A DNA stretch of 64,000 nucleotides from Ceratobasidium sp. AG-K (lineage: Eukaryota; Basidiomycota; Agaricomycetes; Cantharellales; Ceratobasidiaceae). Numbering within the stretch: position 1 is the stretch's first letter; the number at the start of each line of letters is the position of its first letter. Shown in pieces: positions 11,901 to 24,199 of this stretch. Below the pieces are notes generated by a model that was not told the DNA's origin, ran no database searches, and saw nothing but the letters and a program-made list of their open reading frames with translations. The DNA lies in assembly GCA_037039685.1 (NCBI GenBank), contig JAWNGF010000004.1:4092001-4156000 (forward strand), read 5' to 3'. The position numbers were made by a program, and so were the translations under genes.

Positions 11901-13054
11901 GTTCGTATGTGTACGATCGGCGTAATGTTTCCCAGCTTGACAGTTTGATTATTGGCTTATTTAATCAGGTTGTTATCAAAGCTATTGTTCTTCCTCCTGG
12001 GCTTCGTTTTGGAGGCACGATACTTAACGCTGCTAAACAGGTAGATCCTTCGTGTGCTGTTTAGTTCGAGCTGCTAACTTATTTACCCTCTTTGTAAGTG
12101 CATGTATCATGAAATTGCTTTGCTAAGGCAGTTGAAACATGGAAACATATGCCAATTTTTGGGTTACGATGACTTGCATGGAGGTACTGTATCTGAGCCT
12201 GGCGCTCCTGCAGTCATCACCGAATTTTGCCCTAACGGAAATCTCAGTGAAGTGAGGAAGAGACTGTACGCGGTGTGAATTGAACTCACATATCTCGGTA
12301 GTACTGTTCCAGGAGATCAAACGAGCTGTGCTTTGAGGAACGCTTGAAACTGGTTAGTCGCCGTCGAATGAATGCCTTGCGGAGTATCCTATATTTAAGC
12401 CAGATCAAAGGCGTGGCCAACGGATTGAGCTACCTTCATCAAGGAGTGCCTGACGGTTCAGTAGCTCATGGCAGTCTTTCCATGGTATGTCGTGGTTACA
12501 CCTGAGAAAAATGTTGCGTTGCGCTACTCACAAGACTTCAAATCAGGAGTCTGTGTTGGTCAACCAAAAGGGGATTGTGAAAATCACCGGGTTTGAATTC
12601 GCTTGTCAATATGAACATTGCGATAACCCTTTGCTGGCACGGCTAGTGCATCCACCACACCTTGACCTTAGCCCTAGCCGATGGCATGCCCCCGAGCTAT
12701 TTACTCGCACAGCAGATCAAGTATCTCCTTGTCCAACCCGATATTCAGACCTTTGGGCCTTCGGTTGCGTATTCCTCACCGTAAGTGGTTTTCGGGAGGG
12801 TTTTCCAAATAAAATCCCTTGGTTGATCATCTATATCGTGTTCTAATGTTCGCATTAAGGTTCTTTGTGGTCAAATGCCGTACGAGGGATATAGCTTGCC
12901 GAGAGCAATTGGTGCCATCACCGAAGGGACATTGCCGTACTCACAGGACGTATGCTCCGCTCAGGCATGGGTTACTGCTACTTTACTATGGGCTGACCCA
13001 CCGCAATCGAGAATATCTGCTGCGGAGGCCGAGAATATGATTTCTACGCTTTGA
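8932..13054 (+). CDS. Triple kinase-domain protein B (one canonical, two degenerate)
   Basis: The start MLSARSLGIPELS at 8932 leads into a glycine loop (GTGGVADVYL), VAIKTIR, VVHGDLK, CDFGHARF and RYMSPELF, a complete active-looking kinase domain. The exon that ends domain 1 runs on into a degenerate loop (QRLADVWL, 10340-10362). Domain 2 follows: FAVKVLRV, SHGDLTPHNILVD, but LISFAR instead of DFG. Its last exon again carries the next loop (SIGTWRQA). Domain 3 has VVIKAIVLPP, AHGSLSM (catalytic Asp to Ser) and KITGFEFA (DFG to GFE), then RWHAPELF and a stop at 13052-13054. Sharing of exons between consecutive domains is the main evidence for one polypeptide of roughly 1,000 residues or more. 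The same layout recurs in the next gene. Domains 2 and 3 are predicted pseudokinases. No membrane segment or signal peptide was seen. Exon edges near 9000-9280 and 11700-12060 are uncertain. Confidence 0.75.
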
Positions 13055-13346
13055 CTATTGACAAGCAAGCGAACGAGTAAATAGCTGCAAACAAATGATC
13101 GCAATGAGGCCAAACATCGGTGCTTAACCTGCATATACCGACACCGCCGAACCCATGTCCGGGCGGCATAAGCTCAGTTACTGTAAATGTACAGCCGATA
13201 AGCAAAGGCTTCGTATTGTCATTCCCAATGTTTGAACCATACCCTCTGGCAAATTGTGATTATCATGCGGTAGAATCAGGTCCTCAGGCTACCTTCGTCG
13301 CCCCTAGCAAAGCCCTTTAAGTACTGGACAGCTTTCTGTCAATTTT

Positions 13347-16300
13347 ATGGCATATAGCTCCCAATATTTTAATCTGTCTGATTTGACTCGCCGCGTAATC
13401 ATTACCGAGTCAGACCATAATGTGGCTAGGGGTGGAGTGGCGGACGTCCGTCGGTGAGTGAAGCGAACCCACCATGAATCAATAGCTAATATATGAACTC
13501 GACCTAGCGGCATGCTCGTTGAAGATGGCGATGTAGTCCGACATGTGAGTGTTAAATGACTGTTTCCAAGACTAAATCGAGACTGAACTATTTAGGTCGC
13601 TATAAAATCCGTCAGGGTCGATCTATATGGGCCTGCCAATGCCCGGTTACTCGGCAAGGTCCAAAGAGTGAGACAGAATCAACAACAACTCACGCTGCAA
13701 GAGCTCAAGTGATTAAATCTCAGAACATACTCCGAGAACTCGCGATATGGAGGAAACTGCAGGAGGAATTGTTCCACCCCAATATACTGCGCCTATTGGG
13801 ATTTATTGAGTCGCCGCTCGAGGAGGGCCCAACGCAGTTTACATTACCTTCGTTTGTTAGTGAACTATGCATGGGAACCCTAGCGGAGGTACGTCATTTT
13901 GTAATGTTAGCATGACCCACTCGCACCTACCTGTCCTGATGGACAACCTTAGTATATGACAATGCCCGAGGCTCGGTCCCGGAGGATCCAGTTAGTAAGC
14001 AAAACGAGCTAGAATCCCGAGTTTGTGTTCTACTAAAGTGACTACATGATTATCAGCTATTGGATACGCTCGAAGGATTATCTCACATGCACAGACTAGA
14101 CGTCGTACATGGTGATTTGAAGCTGGCAAGTAGTTCCTGATCGCCTATCTCTTTGATTGTACTGGGTTATAATAACACTAGGTCTACCAGTCCAATATCC
14201 TAGTCAACGAAATGGGAACTGCAAAAATTTGCGACTTTGGTCACTCGCACTTTAGCCATACGGCCCCGTTGCAAGCCGATGTGTCGGACGGCTCCTCTAA
14301 GTTCCAGTCAACAACAAGGTACATGAGCCCGGAGCTTTTTTCGACCTCAGCCATCAGACCATCCGTTGCTTCCGATATTTGGGCAATTGGCTGTGTGGCT
14401 CTCGAAGTAAAGTTAGCGCATAAAGATGGTTAATCAGAGCCCTGATATTTTTACCCACAGATCCTCAGCAAGCTACGCCCTTATCATCTCATCGCGAGCG
14501 AACACCGAGTTCCAGCCGCCATATTGGAGGGGAGAGCTCCTAGTAGCAAACCCACGCAACCATATGCTGCCGGTTGCCTGAACGATTCGTTATGGAACGT
14601 CATCAAATCATGTTGGAGTTTGGACCATCGGAGTCGCCCGGCGTCTCGCGATCTACTCATATGGATCAAGGACCTGATCAGGCGAGGAGCCATATTGACA
14701 AATGCCCTTACTCCAGTCCACCCCGCCATGGACATTAAGCCAGAGCTTTTGCCATGGCCAGAAGATCTTAAGGACTTTTCCGGTAGTTTGGGAAATTACT
14801 TGAAAGAGCGGATTTCTTGTAAACCGATGGCTGATGTATGGATGTGAGTAAAAAAAAAAATGGTCATTGGATTGCACCGTTCTAACACGTAGTCAAAGTT
14901 ACCGCGCGAAAGATGACACGGAGCCGTTGTTTCTGGCAAAAGCACAACCAAAAACAGCAGGAACCCTCGGAAGTGACCTTCGCTTCATTCGCGTCGTAGT
15001 CAAGGCTCTTTGTTTGCCTGGGGGCCTTTCAGCGACCGCCCCGGAGAACGATTCTTTGCAGCGGGTAGGGTTAAATTGCTTTCCCGATGACGCTAATGCG
15101 ATATTGTAACAGATATATCGCATAGCTGTGAACGAGAGATCCACCTTACAACACAACAACCTCCTGGGAATGCTGGGTATGGACCAAAGCTATGGGAGAT
15201 ATCCAGGACTGGTACTGGAGTATTGCGCTTATGGGGACTTGACGCACGTACGTGTAATTCCTCTGAGACGCAGATCTCAAACCTAAAGCGTCTTGGCAGT
15301 ACAAGAAGCTGTTTGTACCCAGAGAGAAGGAGTTCGAGCGATATGTATGTTGCCACTTAGCCGAAACAGGTGTGCACATGGCTGCCTTGATGTCTGACAC
15401 ATTTTTAGATGAGGGAAATTCTTCAAGGCCTTCAATACTTGCATACGACTGTTCCAATTCTGGCCCACGGAGATCTTACACCAGTTCGTAAATATATTTT
15501 TTGAGGCGCATTTATGCGCTAATTTCATCTAGGAAAATATTCTCGTAGACCAACGAGGAACACTGAAACTCAGTCTTCTCAGCTTTGCACGCATAACCTC
15601 CAGCTTCCCTACCACTACGCAGACAGGCGCGCTTCCGGACGACACTATTTCTGCTCGCTATATTAGTCCTGAGCTCCTCCTTGATAATGCTAGGCCCACA
15701 CCAGAATCTGATATGTGGTCTTTTGCTTGCGTTGCATTTTGGGTAAGCGGCAATTGCGCGATCCCGCGAAACGAGATTTGCTAACCGAAAGGGTGTCCCA
15801 GATTTTTACAAACTTACCACCGTATGCTAGTCTGAAACGGGAACATGAGGTTGTTGAAGCAATAGAAGAAGGAAAACTTCCCCATGGGATGGGCACCATA
15901 AGCAACATCGAAGAACTCGGATCATACCTATTCATGGGAGCGACGTCTCCATGGATAACAAATGGAAACCTTTCCCACATGCTGCGATGCTGGAATCCCA
16001 GTACCAAAGCCAGGCCAGATGCAGCGGCCTTTCTAAAACACTTAGGGAAGCTTCCAAAAGGCGAGCTGGTGCGGTGGGAGCCGCCACCCGGCATTGAAGA
16101 CCTCGCTGGGAAGGTACAAACCCCTAGAGGCAGCAATAACCCAATCCTTGGGTGGTCCGTTGGCACCTGGCGGTGAGGAAATCTCAAATCCCAAGTCTTC
16201 TCATGTCTAAGGCCTGTGACAGTCGTATTTACGGTGGAAGAAGTAGTAACACGGGCGATATAACAATTAAGCTCTGGTGGCGGAGGTTCGTCCGAGAGCT

Positions 16301-17489
16301 CCGTACTGAGTAGATGGGCGCTTGTTAACCCCCGATCGTTCGGCTTTTTAGGGGTGTTTACTCACGTGGGTTATTTAGAGGGAATATAGAAGTAAGCAAG
16401 GCAAAATGCGAAAAGCCGAGCCATGCTCAAATCTGTCCCTTTAGGTAGTCGTCAAGTCTGTAAAATCCGATATGGGTGAGTTCCTGGAACCCGCACAACA
16501 GGTAAGTTGACGACGGAGCACGAGCAGAAGGGTTGGTTAAGCTATCACATAGGTTTACCGACATGAAATTGTTCTCCTCAATCAAATTAAACACGGGAAC
16601 GTAATATCGCTCCTTGGCATCAACACAGAGATGATTGGTCCAGAAAGATTCGAGGTTCCAGCACTTGTCACTGAGCACTGTTCCAACGGTAAATTGCGTG
16701 AGGTACCCAGTCATATCTGCTAGTACTTGAAAGACCAGAATAACGAGCCCTGTTTGACAGTTTTGTGAACGTAACCATGATGTGTTGAGCAAGAGGGACC
16801 GGATTGAGATGGTAGCCGTTCGATATTTAATTATCAGATATTTATTTGCACTCACACAGAGGACTGTGACAGATACGAGGCATCGCCAACGCTGTGGACT
16901 TTATCCACGACAGGATCCCAGAGGGCTCCTTAGTACACGGAAATCTGTCCATGGTAGGGGATTCATCAAGTATTGTTATGGGTAGTCAATTATATATCCT
17001 ACCTAGGAATCAGTCATGGTGGACCAGAAGGGGATACCAAAGCTTGCGAATTTTGAATTTGGATGTCAATACCAGCACTCCGATAACCCTCTTCTTGCTG
17101 CCATTATCAACGCCCCACCCCTCGCCCCCAACCCTACGCGATGGGACGCACCCGAGCTTTTCAAAGACGTCTCTGATTCACGCGCACCATTTCCTACTCG
17201 GTATACGGACCTTTGGTCGCTTGGATGTTTGATCGCATTTGTGAGCCCCAGCAGATTAGACATAGGGGGCATATAACTGATAGATTGTCCAAAGATATTC
17301 TCCTGTAGCCTACCATACCCGGACTCTCAGTTTGCGGGAGCGATCGCGCGTATTATGAACGCAGAGAAACCTTACCCACAGGACTCGTGTCCTAGCGAAA
17401 TCTGGGAATTAGGAGATAAGTTATGGGAGCGGCTACCATACAGAAGGGCCTCGGCTGCCAAAGTGATGGAAATAATTGATTATTTGTAA
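13347..17489 (+). CDS. Triple kinase-domain protein C, tandem paralogue of B
   Basis: The start MAYSSQYFNLSDLTRR at 13347 is followed by the loop ARGGVADVR, VAIKSVR, VVHGDLKL, ICDFGHSHF and RYMSPELF (domain 1, canonical). The C-lobe exon continues through KERISCKPMADVWM into domain 2 (VVVKALCLP, AHGDLTP, ENILVDQRG, LLSFARI in place of DFG, RYISPELLL). The exon ending WSVGTWR opens domain 3 (VVVKSVKSD, LVHGNLSM with catalytic Asp to Asn, KLANFEFG in place of DFG, RWDAPELF, ending MEIIDYL). Each degenerate substitution falls at the same place as in the gene immediately left, so the duplication followed loss of the catalytic residues in domains 2 and 3. The intergenic gap is only about 290 bp. 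The exon around 16740-16880 of domain 3 is the least certain, because several splice choices are possible there. Confidence 0.73.
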
Positions 17490-17983
17490 GATTCATTTAT
17501 TTTCGTCTAAGAAGCTGGTTACGGGGGGAAAATACATGTGTTTCCGCTTTGGTGCTGCTTGAGTCATGGCAAGGGCCTAGTTGCATTACATAACCCAATT
17601 ACATGATCCAGCGCAGATCGCTTCGAATTCTCTTTCCCGCAACGACCGCTTGTCGCTCTAAATATGAGCCACTTACTGGTCTTCTGTCGGCTACCCTACC
17701 CGGTTCACGCTCACCATATGCACCTGTGCGTATTTCTCGAAACCCCAAGCGGGCTGCTCGGCTGATTGTAGCATTGTGTTTTCTCACCCCTAGCTTGCTA
17801 CTAGCGAATGGAAAGGGATGAGGAACTTTCTGCTGGCTGATGTCACACGTGTGCTGGCATGGGTACATAATGCGAGCTGGCATTCTCCTGGTAGTATTTG
17901 ACCAGCAGCTAAATAGTTCGCTCTACTCGACTCACCAGGCTCAAGCCTTTTAAACCAATTCATAGAATTTATAGATTTGCGTC
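17490..17983. other. Intergenic
   Basis: This holds the 3' flank of the triple-kinase gene and the 5' flank of the deaminase gene. A short open frame at 17603-17821 has no recognisable feature. Confidence 0.5.
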
Positions 17984-19313
17984 ATGCGTACGTCCAACTC
18001 GCGTCAACTACTGTTAACACGTATTGATCCCAGTTCTTAGGTCTGATCATTCGCGACGACCCTGCCGTACGTTTATTCTCATTCTCGTTAGCCCTATACT
18101 TATCCTTTTCAACCAGACCGTTGGTCAATATATTGGAGACTACATTGCTCAAAAGTTAGTCCTCTTAAAATATGGGGAATCATACGACTAATGACTCACA
18201 TAGGATCAACGACTTTAAGCCCACTCCTGAAAAGCCGTTCGTGCTCGGCCTCCCAACAGGGTCAAGCCCGATTCCAACCTACCAACATTTGATCAAGTTG
18301 GTCAAGGCTGGCGAACTCAGGTTTGTACAATATTTTGACCCTGGATGTCAATATCGTACTTACCTATTTCGGTGGTAGTTTTAAAAATGTTGTAACATTC
18401 AACATGGACGAGTACGTTGGACTGCCTCAAGACCACCCTGAATCATACCACACGTTCATGTGAGTTCTCGATCGCACGAAAAGATCCATATCCTGAATCG
18501 TAAATTGCATGATAGGTTTCGGGAATTCTTCTCCCACGGTATGTTCAACTCTTGACGTCGCCTGAAGGTGTACTAACGATCCTCGAAACTAGTCGACATC
18601 GACCCTAAAAACGTACATATATTAGACGGAAATGCCCCCGACCTTATCAAAGAGTGCCAGGCGTACGAGGAACAAATCAAGAAGGCTGGTGGAATCGACT
18701 TGTTCCTGGGCGGAATCGGAGAGGACGGTCACATTGCCTTCAACGAACCTGGTACGTGGTCATAACACATTCCTGCCAGCCTATCTGACCACCGTGGAAA
18801 TGGACAGGCTCCTCGTTAGCATCCCGGACTCGCATCAAGACTCTTGCATATGATACGATTCTCGCTAACTCCCGCTTCTTCGGCAATGACCTGTCCAAGG
18901 TCCCCAGGATGGCGTTGACAGTGGGTGTAGCGACCGTATTGGAATCGAGGGAGGTGGTCGTCGTCGTGACCGGACTGAGGAAGAGCTTAGCACTCAGCAA
19001 AGCTATCGGTAAGTCCTGTATACGAGGCATACTTAGCACGAAATTGATGATACGTCAATTTCAGAGGAAGGAGTTAACCACTTGGTAAGCCGCTCATAGA
19101 AAACATGAAAATAACGCTGACTCTGGTAATTTATAGTGGACACTATCCGCCCTTCAAATGCACCCATGGTCGTTGATCGTCTGCGACGAAGATGCAACGG
19201 CCGAGCTCCATGTAAAGACCGTCAAGTACTTCAAGTCGATTGAAATGGTACAACGCGAAGTTGAAAAGGCGCATACCAAGGATGAGGCACAGGCTGTAGG
19301 AGGGATGGAGTAG
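17984..19313 (+). CDS. Glucosamine-6-phosphate deaminase (isomerase), NagB type
   Basis: The spliced product begins [10 protein letters not shown] and carries the family signatures [13 protein letters not shown] (phosphate/substrate loop), [10 protein letters not shown] (the Asp of the catalytic site), HPESYHTFM and [15 protein letters not shown] (the Asp-His pair that opens the sugar ring). It ends AVGGME with tag at 19311-19313. It converts glucosamine-6-phosphate to fructose-6-phosphate and ammonia in the cytosol, linking chitin-derived GlcNAc to glycolysis. The first coding exon appears to be just four nucleotides, ATGC (17984-17987), then a gtacgt intron to 18040; exons 18041-18066, 18117-18154 and 18204-18320 follow in phase. 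Length (about 270-290 aa) fits the family. No other GlcNAc-catabolic gene is adjacent. Confidence 0.93.
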
Positions 19314-19892
19314 GCGGGATGTTTGTAATATATGTAGGATTGTTAAGTATTTCTAAAGCCGATGGGGTGTGAATCGGTCCGACCTCACAGAACCATGCGG
19401 TTATAAGGATGAATCCAACCACGGCCCCGGGACCCACGTCTTGGGGCTATCACGGACATTATGAGTAGTCGACAAAACTGGCCCCAAGACTGCACTGGAC
19501 CTTCGCCTGCTCCGATGTTGCGAGTAGCGCGACGGCTAAGGAAAATTGAAGGGATTTGGACTGTGAAACCGAGCGCTGGATTCAGAACTGTACCTGCAGA
19601 GATAGTGGCGGAACCAGAAGAGACACTAACAAGAGCCGTGGCGTCAGTCTATGGATAACCCTGGATGGGGCGTGGACCTTCCTCCTTACTTTAACGACAA
19701 ATATGCACTTGCAGTGGCATCCCACCGGTCAATGGACTCTCGTAGCTATTTCTATTTATTTATTTATTTTGCAGCCGATACCGAAGACCAGAATTTTGGT
19801 GCTTGAAGCTTGCACCGAACGTTAGCGTTGTGTCTCATTCAAGCAACGACTCTCTATGGATCGGGCACCAGCTTTATTAAGTAATCCGAAGC
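19314..19892. other. Intergenic, 3' ends of convergent genes
   Basis: No gene is supported. A short TATTT-type low-complexity run lies near 19751-19771 (tatttatttatttatttt). Small open frames here have no family features. Confidence 0.5.
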
Positions 19893-21253
19893 CTAATAGC
19901 CAAGGATGTGCAAACGAATACGATAACCAAAACGAGTAAATCGTTGCATTAAGATCATAAGTTCGTTGTATACCGCATAGGTATTAACCGCCGCCCGTTG
20001 GACGAATGAAGCATGTTTGGGGATGAGGGGCCATCGCAACCGGCGCGAACCCCGGGCAAGAAATGATTGGTGGAGCAATTCCTGTGCATTAATGAGCCCA
20101 ATGCGTTGCTGAGGATCTGGCGTGGTCATAGCTCGGGCAAGTGGAAGTAAAAACCTAAGAGTTGGTATATTCTAGTTCAGACGTATTTCGTAAGATACCA
20201 GGCTATATGCGAAAGACAACAAGATATATGGCTCACAGGAATGAGATCTCGTCTAAGCACTGCTCCCAGTTGGTATACATCCGCAATGAAAGGGTCATAT
20301 GGCTGCCCTTCCATCTGCTCGGGAACAGGTTCTCTCGCTTGGCACCCTCTAATCATAATTGATGACCTGTCCCGGTTCCAAACGGAATATCCAAAGTCGA
20401 TGTAATAATACTTGACAGGTGCCTGAGTTCGAGTTCGAGTATTAACGAGATGCGTTCCATCCAAGGAGAACGCGGGTTGAAGTGGATGAAATTGCTCGTA
20501 GTAAATAGGGCGAGCATCCATCAATATATTCGGAGAGGCGATATCACTAAAGTTTAGTTAGATAAAGAATTACCAGTGCTAACATTTCCAGTCTTACCAA
20601 TGAGCAACATCATGTTGGTGAAGGAAGGCGAGCCCCTGTCAACTAATCAATACGATATCCTCATATGTTTGCAGACAATGTCCATACCTCGAATACCTGG
20701 CGTAAGAAGTCATAGACTTCGTTGAGAGTTTGAAAACGGGGCCGATCATATCGAGTGAGCAAAGGCATCACGTAGAAAATACCGCCATCAACATCAGGTA
20801 TATCGAAGGTATCCAATAGTGGGACAACATGATTAGCCTCCTCGCCCGAAAAGACTTCATTTGAAAATCGTTGCACAATCGCTAACTCGTGAAGCCCTTC
20901 CTTGCCTCGCAAAGAAGGGATTACCATCTTGATCATGACAAGCTTTCCATCTTTGATCCGGATCGCATCAAGTGTACGGTAAGCCTGAAATCTTGGAGTC
21001 AGAAAAATGCGTAGTGCAATAATTATATACGTACAATAGCTGCCCAACCGTCCTCACACCTTTTTGGATTTCCTCCACGCTTTTCCCATGATGGGACCCA
21101 GTCAGGTTGATACCGAGATCGTAACCGGTACCCCTTAGATAACAAATAGGGTTGATACCCAACCCAGCGCTTTTCAGCGTCCGATAGCTCCCCTGGCGCA
21201 TGAGAGAGCGCTCCAATGTCGGGGAAGGTCGGGCTTGGAGGTTCGCTGTCCAT
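19893..21253 (-). CDS. Fungal kinase-like protein
   Basis: The start MDSEPPSPTFPDIG at 21253 is followed by YRLRSRYQPDWVPSW, a lead-in I associate with a large basidiomycete kinase-like family. Then come a lysine-bearing strand (LVMIKMV), a helix (HELAIVQRFSN), the hinge GGIFYVMPLL, a catalytic loop AHCDIASPNILMD (HCD in place of HRD, Asp and Asn kept), KYYYIDFGYS with an intact DFG, and a short C-lobe with PEQMEGQPYDPFIADVYQLG. The last exon (20129-19893) ends LHILGY. Introns of about 50-60 nt lie near 21033-20983, 20685-20640 and 20170-20130. The key metal-binding residues are present, so activity is plausible; the substrate is unknown. It is not closely related to the kinases at 1-17.5 kb. 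Confidence 0.78.
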
Positions 21254-21681
21254 AATTAATGAGATTCCTCAAGAAATTAGGTGAGGTGTGCGCGGGATGG
21301 TTGACAGAGCATAGATAGGCCGATGGCGGTTCAAATCAAGAGCAAGAGGCTAAGGCAATGAAATTGTTTCATTACTAAGCAATCAGCTTTGTCTTACATA
21401 TCGAGTAACTTGTATGCAGCCTTTGTGGACAACTTTGTGAAGATATGTCGAAGTGCATATATTCAATTGTTTGCCTCCTTTGTGCATCCTGCCAACGTTT
21501 CGTAACCCATGCTACCTCATATGGCGGACAAGCCGCCATATCTCAAACAATATACACAGGTGTGTGGGTACAAAAGCCATTCAGATATTTCGCTTCAACC
21601 TGGCACAAGTAACTCACCTCAACGTGCGTGCTCGTAATAACTCCTTCTCTGCTCCGCTATCCGCTTTCTTTATCTTGTCAA
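21254..21681. promoter_or_regulatory. Divergent promoter region
   Basis: This 430-bp gap separates a minus-strand kinase-like gene from a plus-strand gene of unknown function, so both promoters should lie in it. I saw no distinctive motif. Confidence 0.4.
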
Positions 21682-23035
21682 ATGGCTACATTAAATGGAA
21701 TTGGCCAAGCAGCAAACATCCTCGGTCTCGGTGACCTAACCTATCGATACGGTCCTCGGATCGTTCAGTCTATACCGCCTTTTCGACAATACGTTTTTAG
21801 CGATACAGAATCCACAGCTTTGATCAACGAAATTGAGAAGAAATTAAAGGACGCAAAAGAGATACTAAACGAAGAGCACGGTGTCAATCCAGTGTTACTT
21901 GCAGAGTTCAAGGAACGACTTGGAGAGTACGTGTTTTGCATTCACGTTGGTACCAGTCAAGTTTTACCAGTTCCGCATCTTTTAAACCGCAGATACACGC
22001 TCGATCTTAAGGATGAGGCTTCATTACTAGCTGCGAGCGGCGATTCAAGGATACTGCGATTTCGAAAAGCGCACAATATGAAAGTAGACCTTGGCTTACA
22101 GGTCGAACGTCTAGAGCTGCTCCGTGGCCAGGCAGATCGGTTCTACGTAGAGGCACTGGTGAATTTCACTGAATGCGCTTCCTTGAAGTGGTACCATGAC
22201 TGACTAAATCCCGTTATTTCAGTCAGCGAGTCAAGCAGCACGCGCTAAAAACAAAGCTCAGTACAGGCCATTTGAGGACGAGTTACCACCCAAGGTAAAT
22301 TGGCGGCTCACTGGCAAACCTGCTCAATGATGACACTCGCTTCAGGATTCTAGTAACATTTTGCGCACGGCATCAGCGTGGTTTTGGGGCGCTTTCACTC
22401 CCTCGACCGCGGTATCCGTTGGTAACGAAGTCCACTCACCGACCCAAACTGGTATACTAACAAGGACTACATAAGACATAGAGGCTCAAGCCAATCGCGC
22501 GGTCGAAGGAGTCGTGCCTGTGGATTCACTTCCACCACCACAACGTAAGAACTTGATCCCAACTCTTGGTGTCTTCACTCATCAAGTCTCGAATGAACCC
22601 ACAAAGTGGAAGTGCAGGTTTCCAAACCTAACGCCAACTGTTCAACTGATCCTAATGGGCTAGCTCGTGGCTTTACGATAGGAATAGTAATTGGCACAGC
22701 TGACGGTCAGTTTATCGCCCGAGGTAAGTGCCAATCTGTTGCTCTGCCGCTTCGTTTCTGACTCCGTTTACTGCGCCAGATCCTCGACTAAGATCAATTG
22801 AAGAAGCAGACGCTTTGATTTGTAAGTAGTTACGGAGCATCAAAGATTTTCACTTGGGCTCATGGCCACCCAGCCCCTCAAGCCCTAGTCACGATCGCCT
22901 CAGTTGCAATGGACCTCGCACAACAGGGTTCTCTGTCAGTATTCTTCATTAACCTCGCATTTCGGTTTCTTGGTATTCATGCAACTTTTCATTCAGTGTG
23001 GAAGGGATTCATCGGTTGGTCCATAACTCGTTAGA
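21682..23035 (+). CDS. Unrecognised helical protein
   Basis: I do not recognise this family. The likely start is the ATG at 21682 (MATLNGIGQAANILGLGDLT). Exon 1 continues with amphipathic helices (STALINEIEKKLKDAKEIL) to about 21926, splices at gtacgt, and resumes TLDLKDEASLL and RLELLRGQADRFYVEAL. Further short exons are suggested by splice signals and phase: SASQAARAKNKAQYRPF, ILRTASAWFWGAFTPS, EAQANRAVEGVVPVDS, LARGFTIGIVIGTADGQF (hydrophobic, glycine-rich), and a last one near 22925-23035. The part after 22,500 is uncertain. It looks like a helical, possibly membrane-associating protein. A relation to the helical N-termini of nearby signalling genes was considered but not supported by any motif. 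Confidence 0.5.
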
Positions 23036-24199
23036 AGGGAACTATAAGCTCCCAGAAAATTCAGCATCAAGTGAAAACGATCCTCAACTCATGATTGACT
23101 GAGGTTTTCCTATGCTATTCTGATACCCTTTTCTGCCTCTATCGCTTCTGCTAGATCCACTTCGGTTGTGAGGATCCCCATATGTCATACACACTCATAC
23201 ATAATGTATTTATATCACAAATATGTTAATATGTATTTTTACTGGATTGATATACTCATTCTGAGCTTCCCATCACCAGTCGAGTGTGCATAACTTGCCT
23301 CGAATCGGTGCGAAACTAAATTAACTCATCGATCAACTTCCAGGTGCCTTACCGCGACAACAATTTTATTCGCTCCGTCCCATCGGCGTCTGCAGCTGGC
23401 GATGCACTAAGGCGGTTGAAATTGCAAGATCGACCGTCGGCTATTTGTGTCTCAAACTCCCTCACCGCCTATTTGACAGCGTCGGCGCCCGTAGGCGCTC
23501 TGCCGACGCCAACCGCTGCACCGCCTCGGCACGCCGGCCCCGGCGGCGCGGAGGTTGTTCCCGCACATTCCCTATGCATCTTCCCCATCGCGAGAGCATA
23601 TGGTCAAGCCATCAATTGACCGGCCGAGCTGACCTTACAGCACCGATTTCCCCGACGAGCGCTCGAAACTGAATTATTTGTTTGGCACGATTTAGGTCAG
23701 GGCAGGTTCGTCATTGAAATGAAGTCATCGTCCGCGTCACCAAACATTTTCATTCAACAGCCAACTCCAACGTCGATCAAGACTGGTGCACTCGGAGATC
23801 ATTCGATCGGGGATAGCAAGGTCCGTCAATCCGAGCGGCAAACGCAGCCAAGATGAACTACAAACGTGGCAAAAGGAGCGCAACCACGCCTCGAATTCTC
23901 CGAGCAATGCTCCGAGCCCGATCTCAGCGCGGTAGACGTTCTGGAAAAACGTGATGAAATGGCACAGCGTGGGTATAAAGACATTTGTGCCAGCCAGTAT
24001 TCCCGCTTCCCTCCCGGCATTACATATCAAAAGAGTAATTGAGCGCTCCGCCGATCATTACGTGTGTGACGTCGACCAATTGTAACGTGTATATATTGAC
24101 CACGTTTCCAGGTCCGGGTTGTTCGACGCCCCCGCTTCGTAGGTACCCCTTTGCGTTCCCGAACTCTAACTGACGCTATATAGTTTTTCATTTCGCACG
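23036..24199. other. Intergenic, with GC-rich hairpin near 23479-23505
   Basis: No gene is supported in about 1.1 kb. A GC-rich stretch (about 23460-23560) contains a strong inverted repeat: arms GTCGGC and GCCGAC enclosing GCGCC and GGCGC with a 4-nt loop. The role of this hairpin is unknown. Two overlapping open frames (23344-23672) sit in the GC-rich part and look compositional. Confidence 0.45.
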
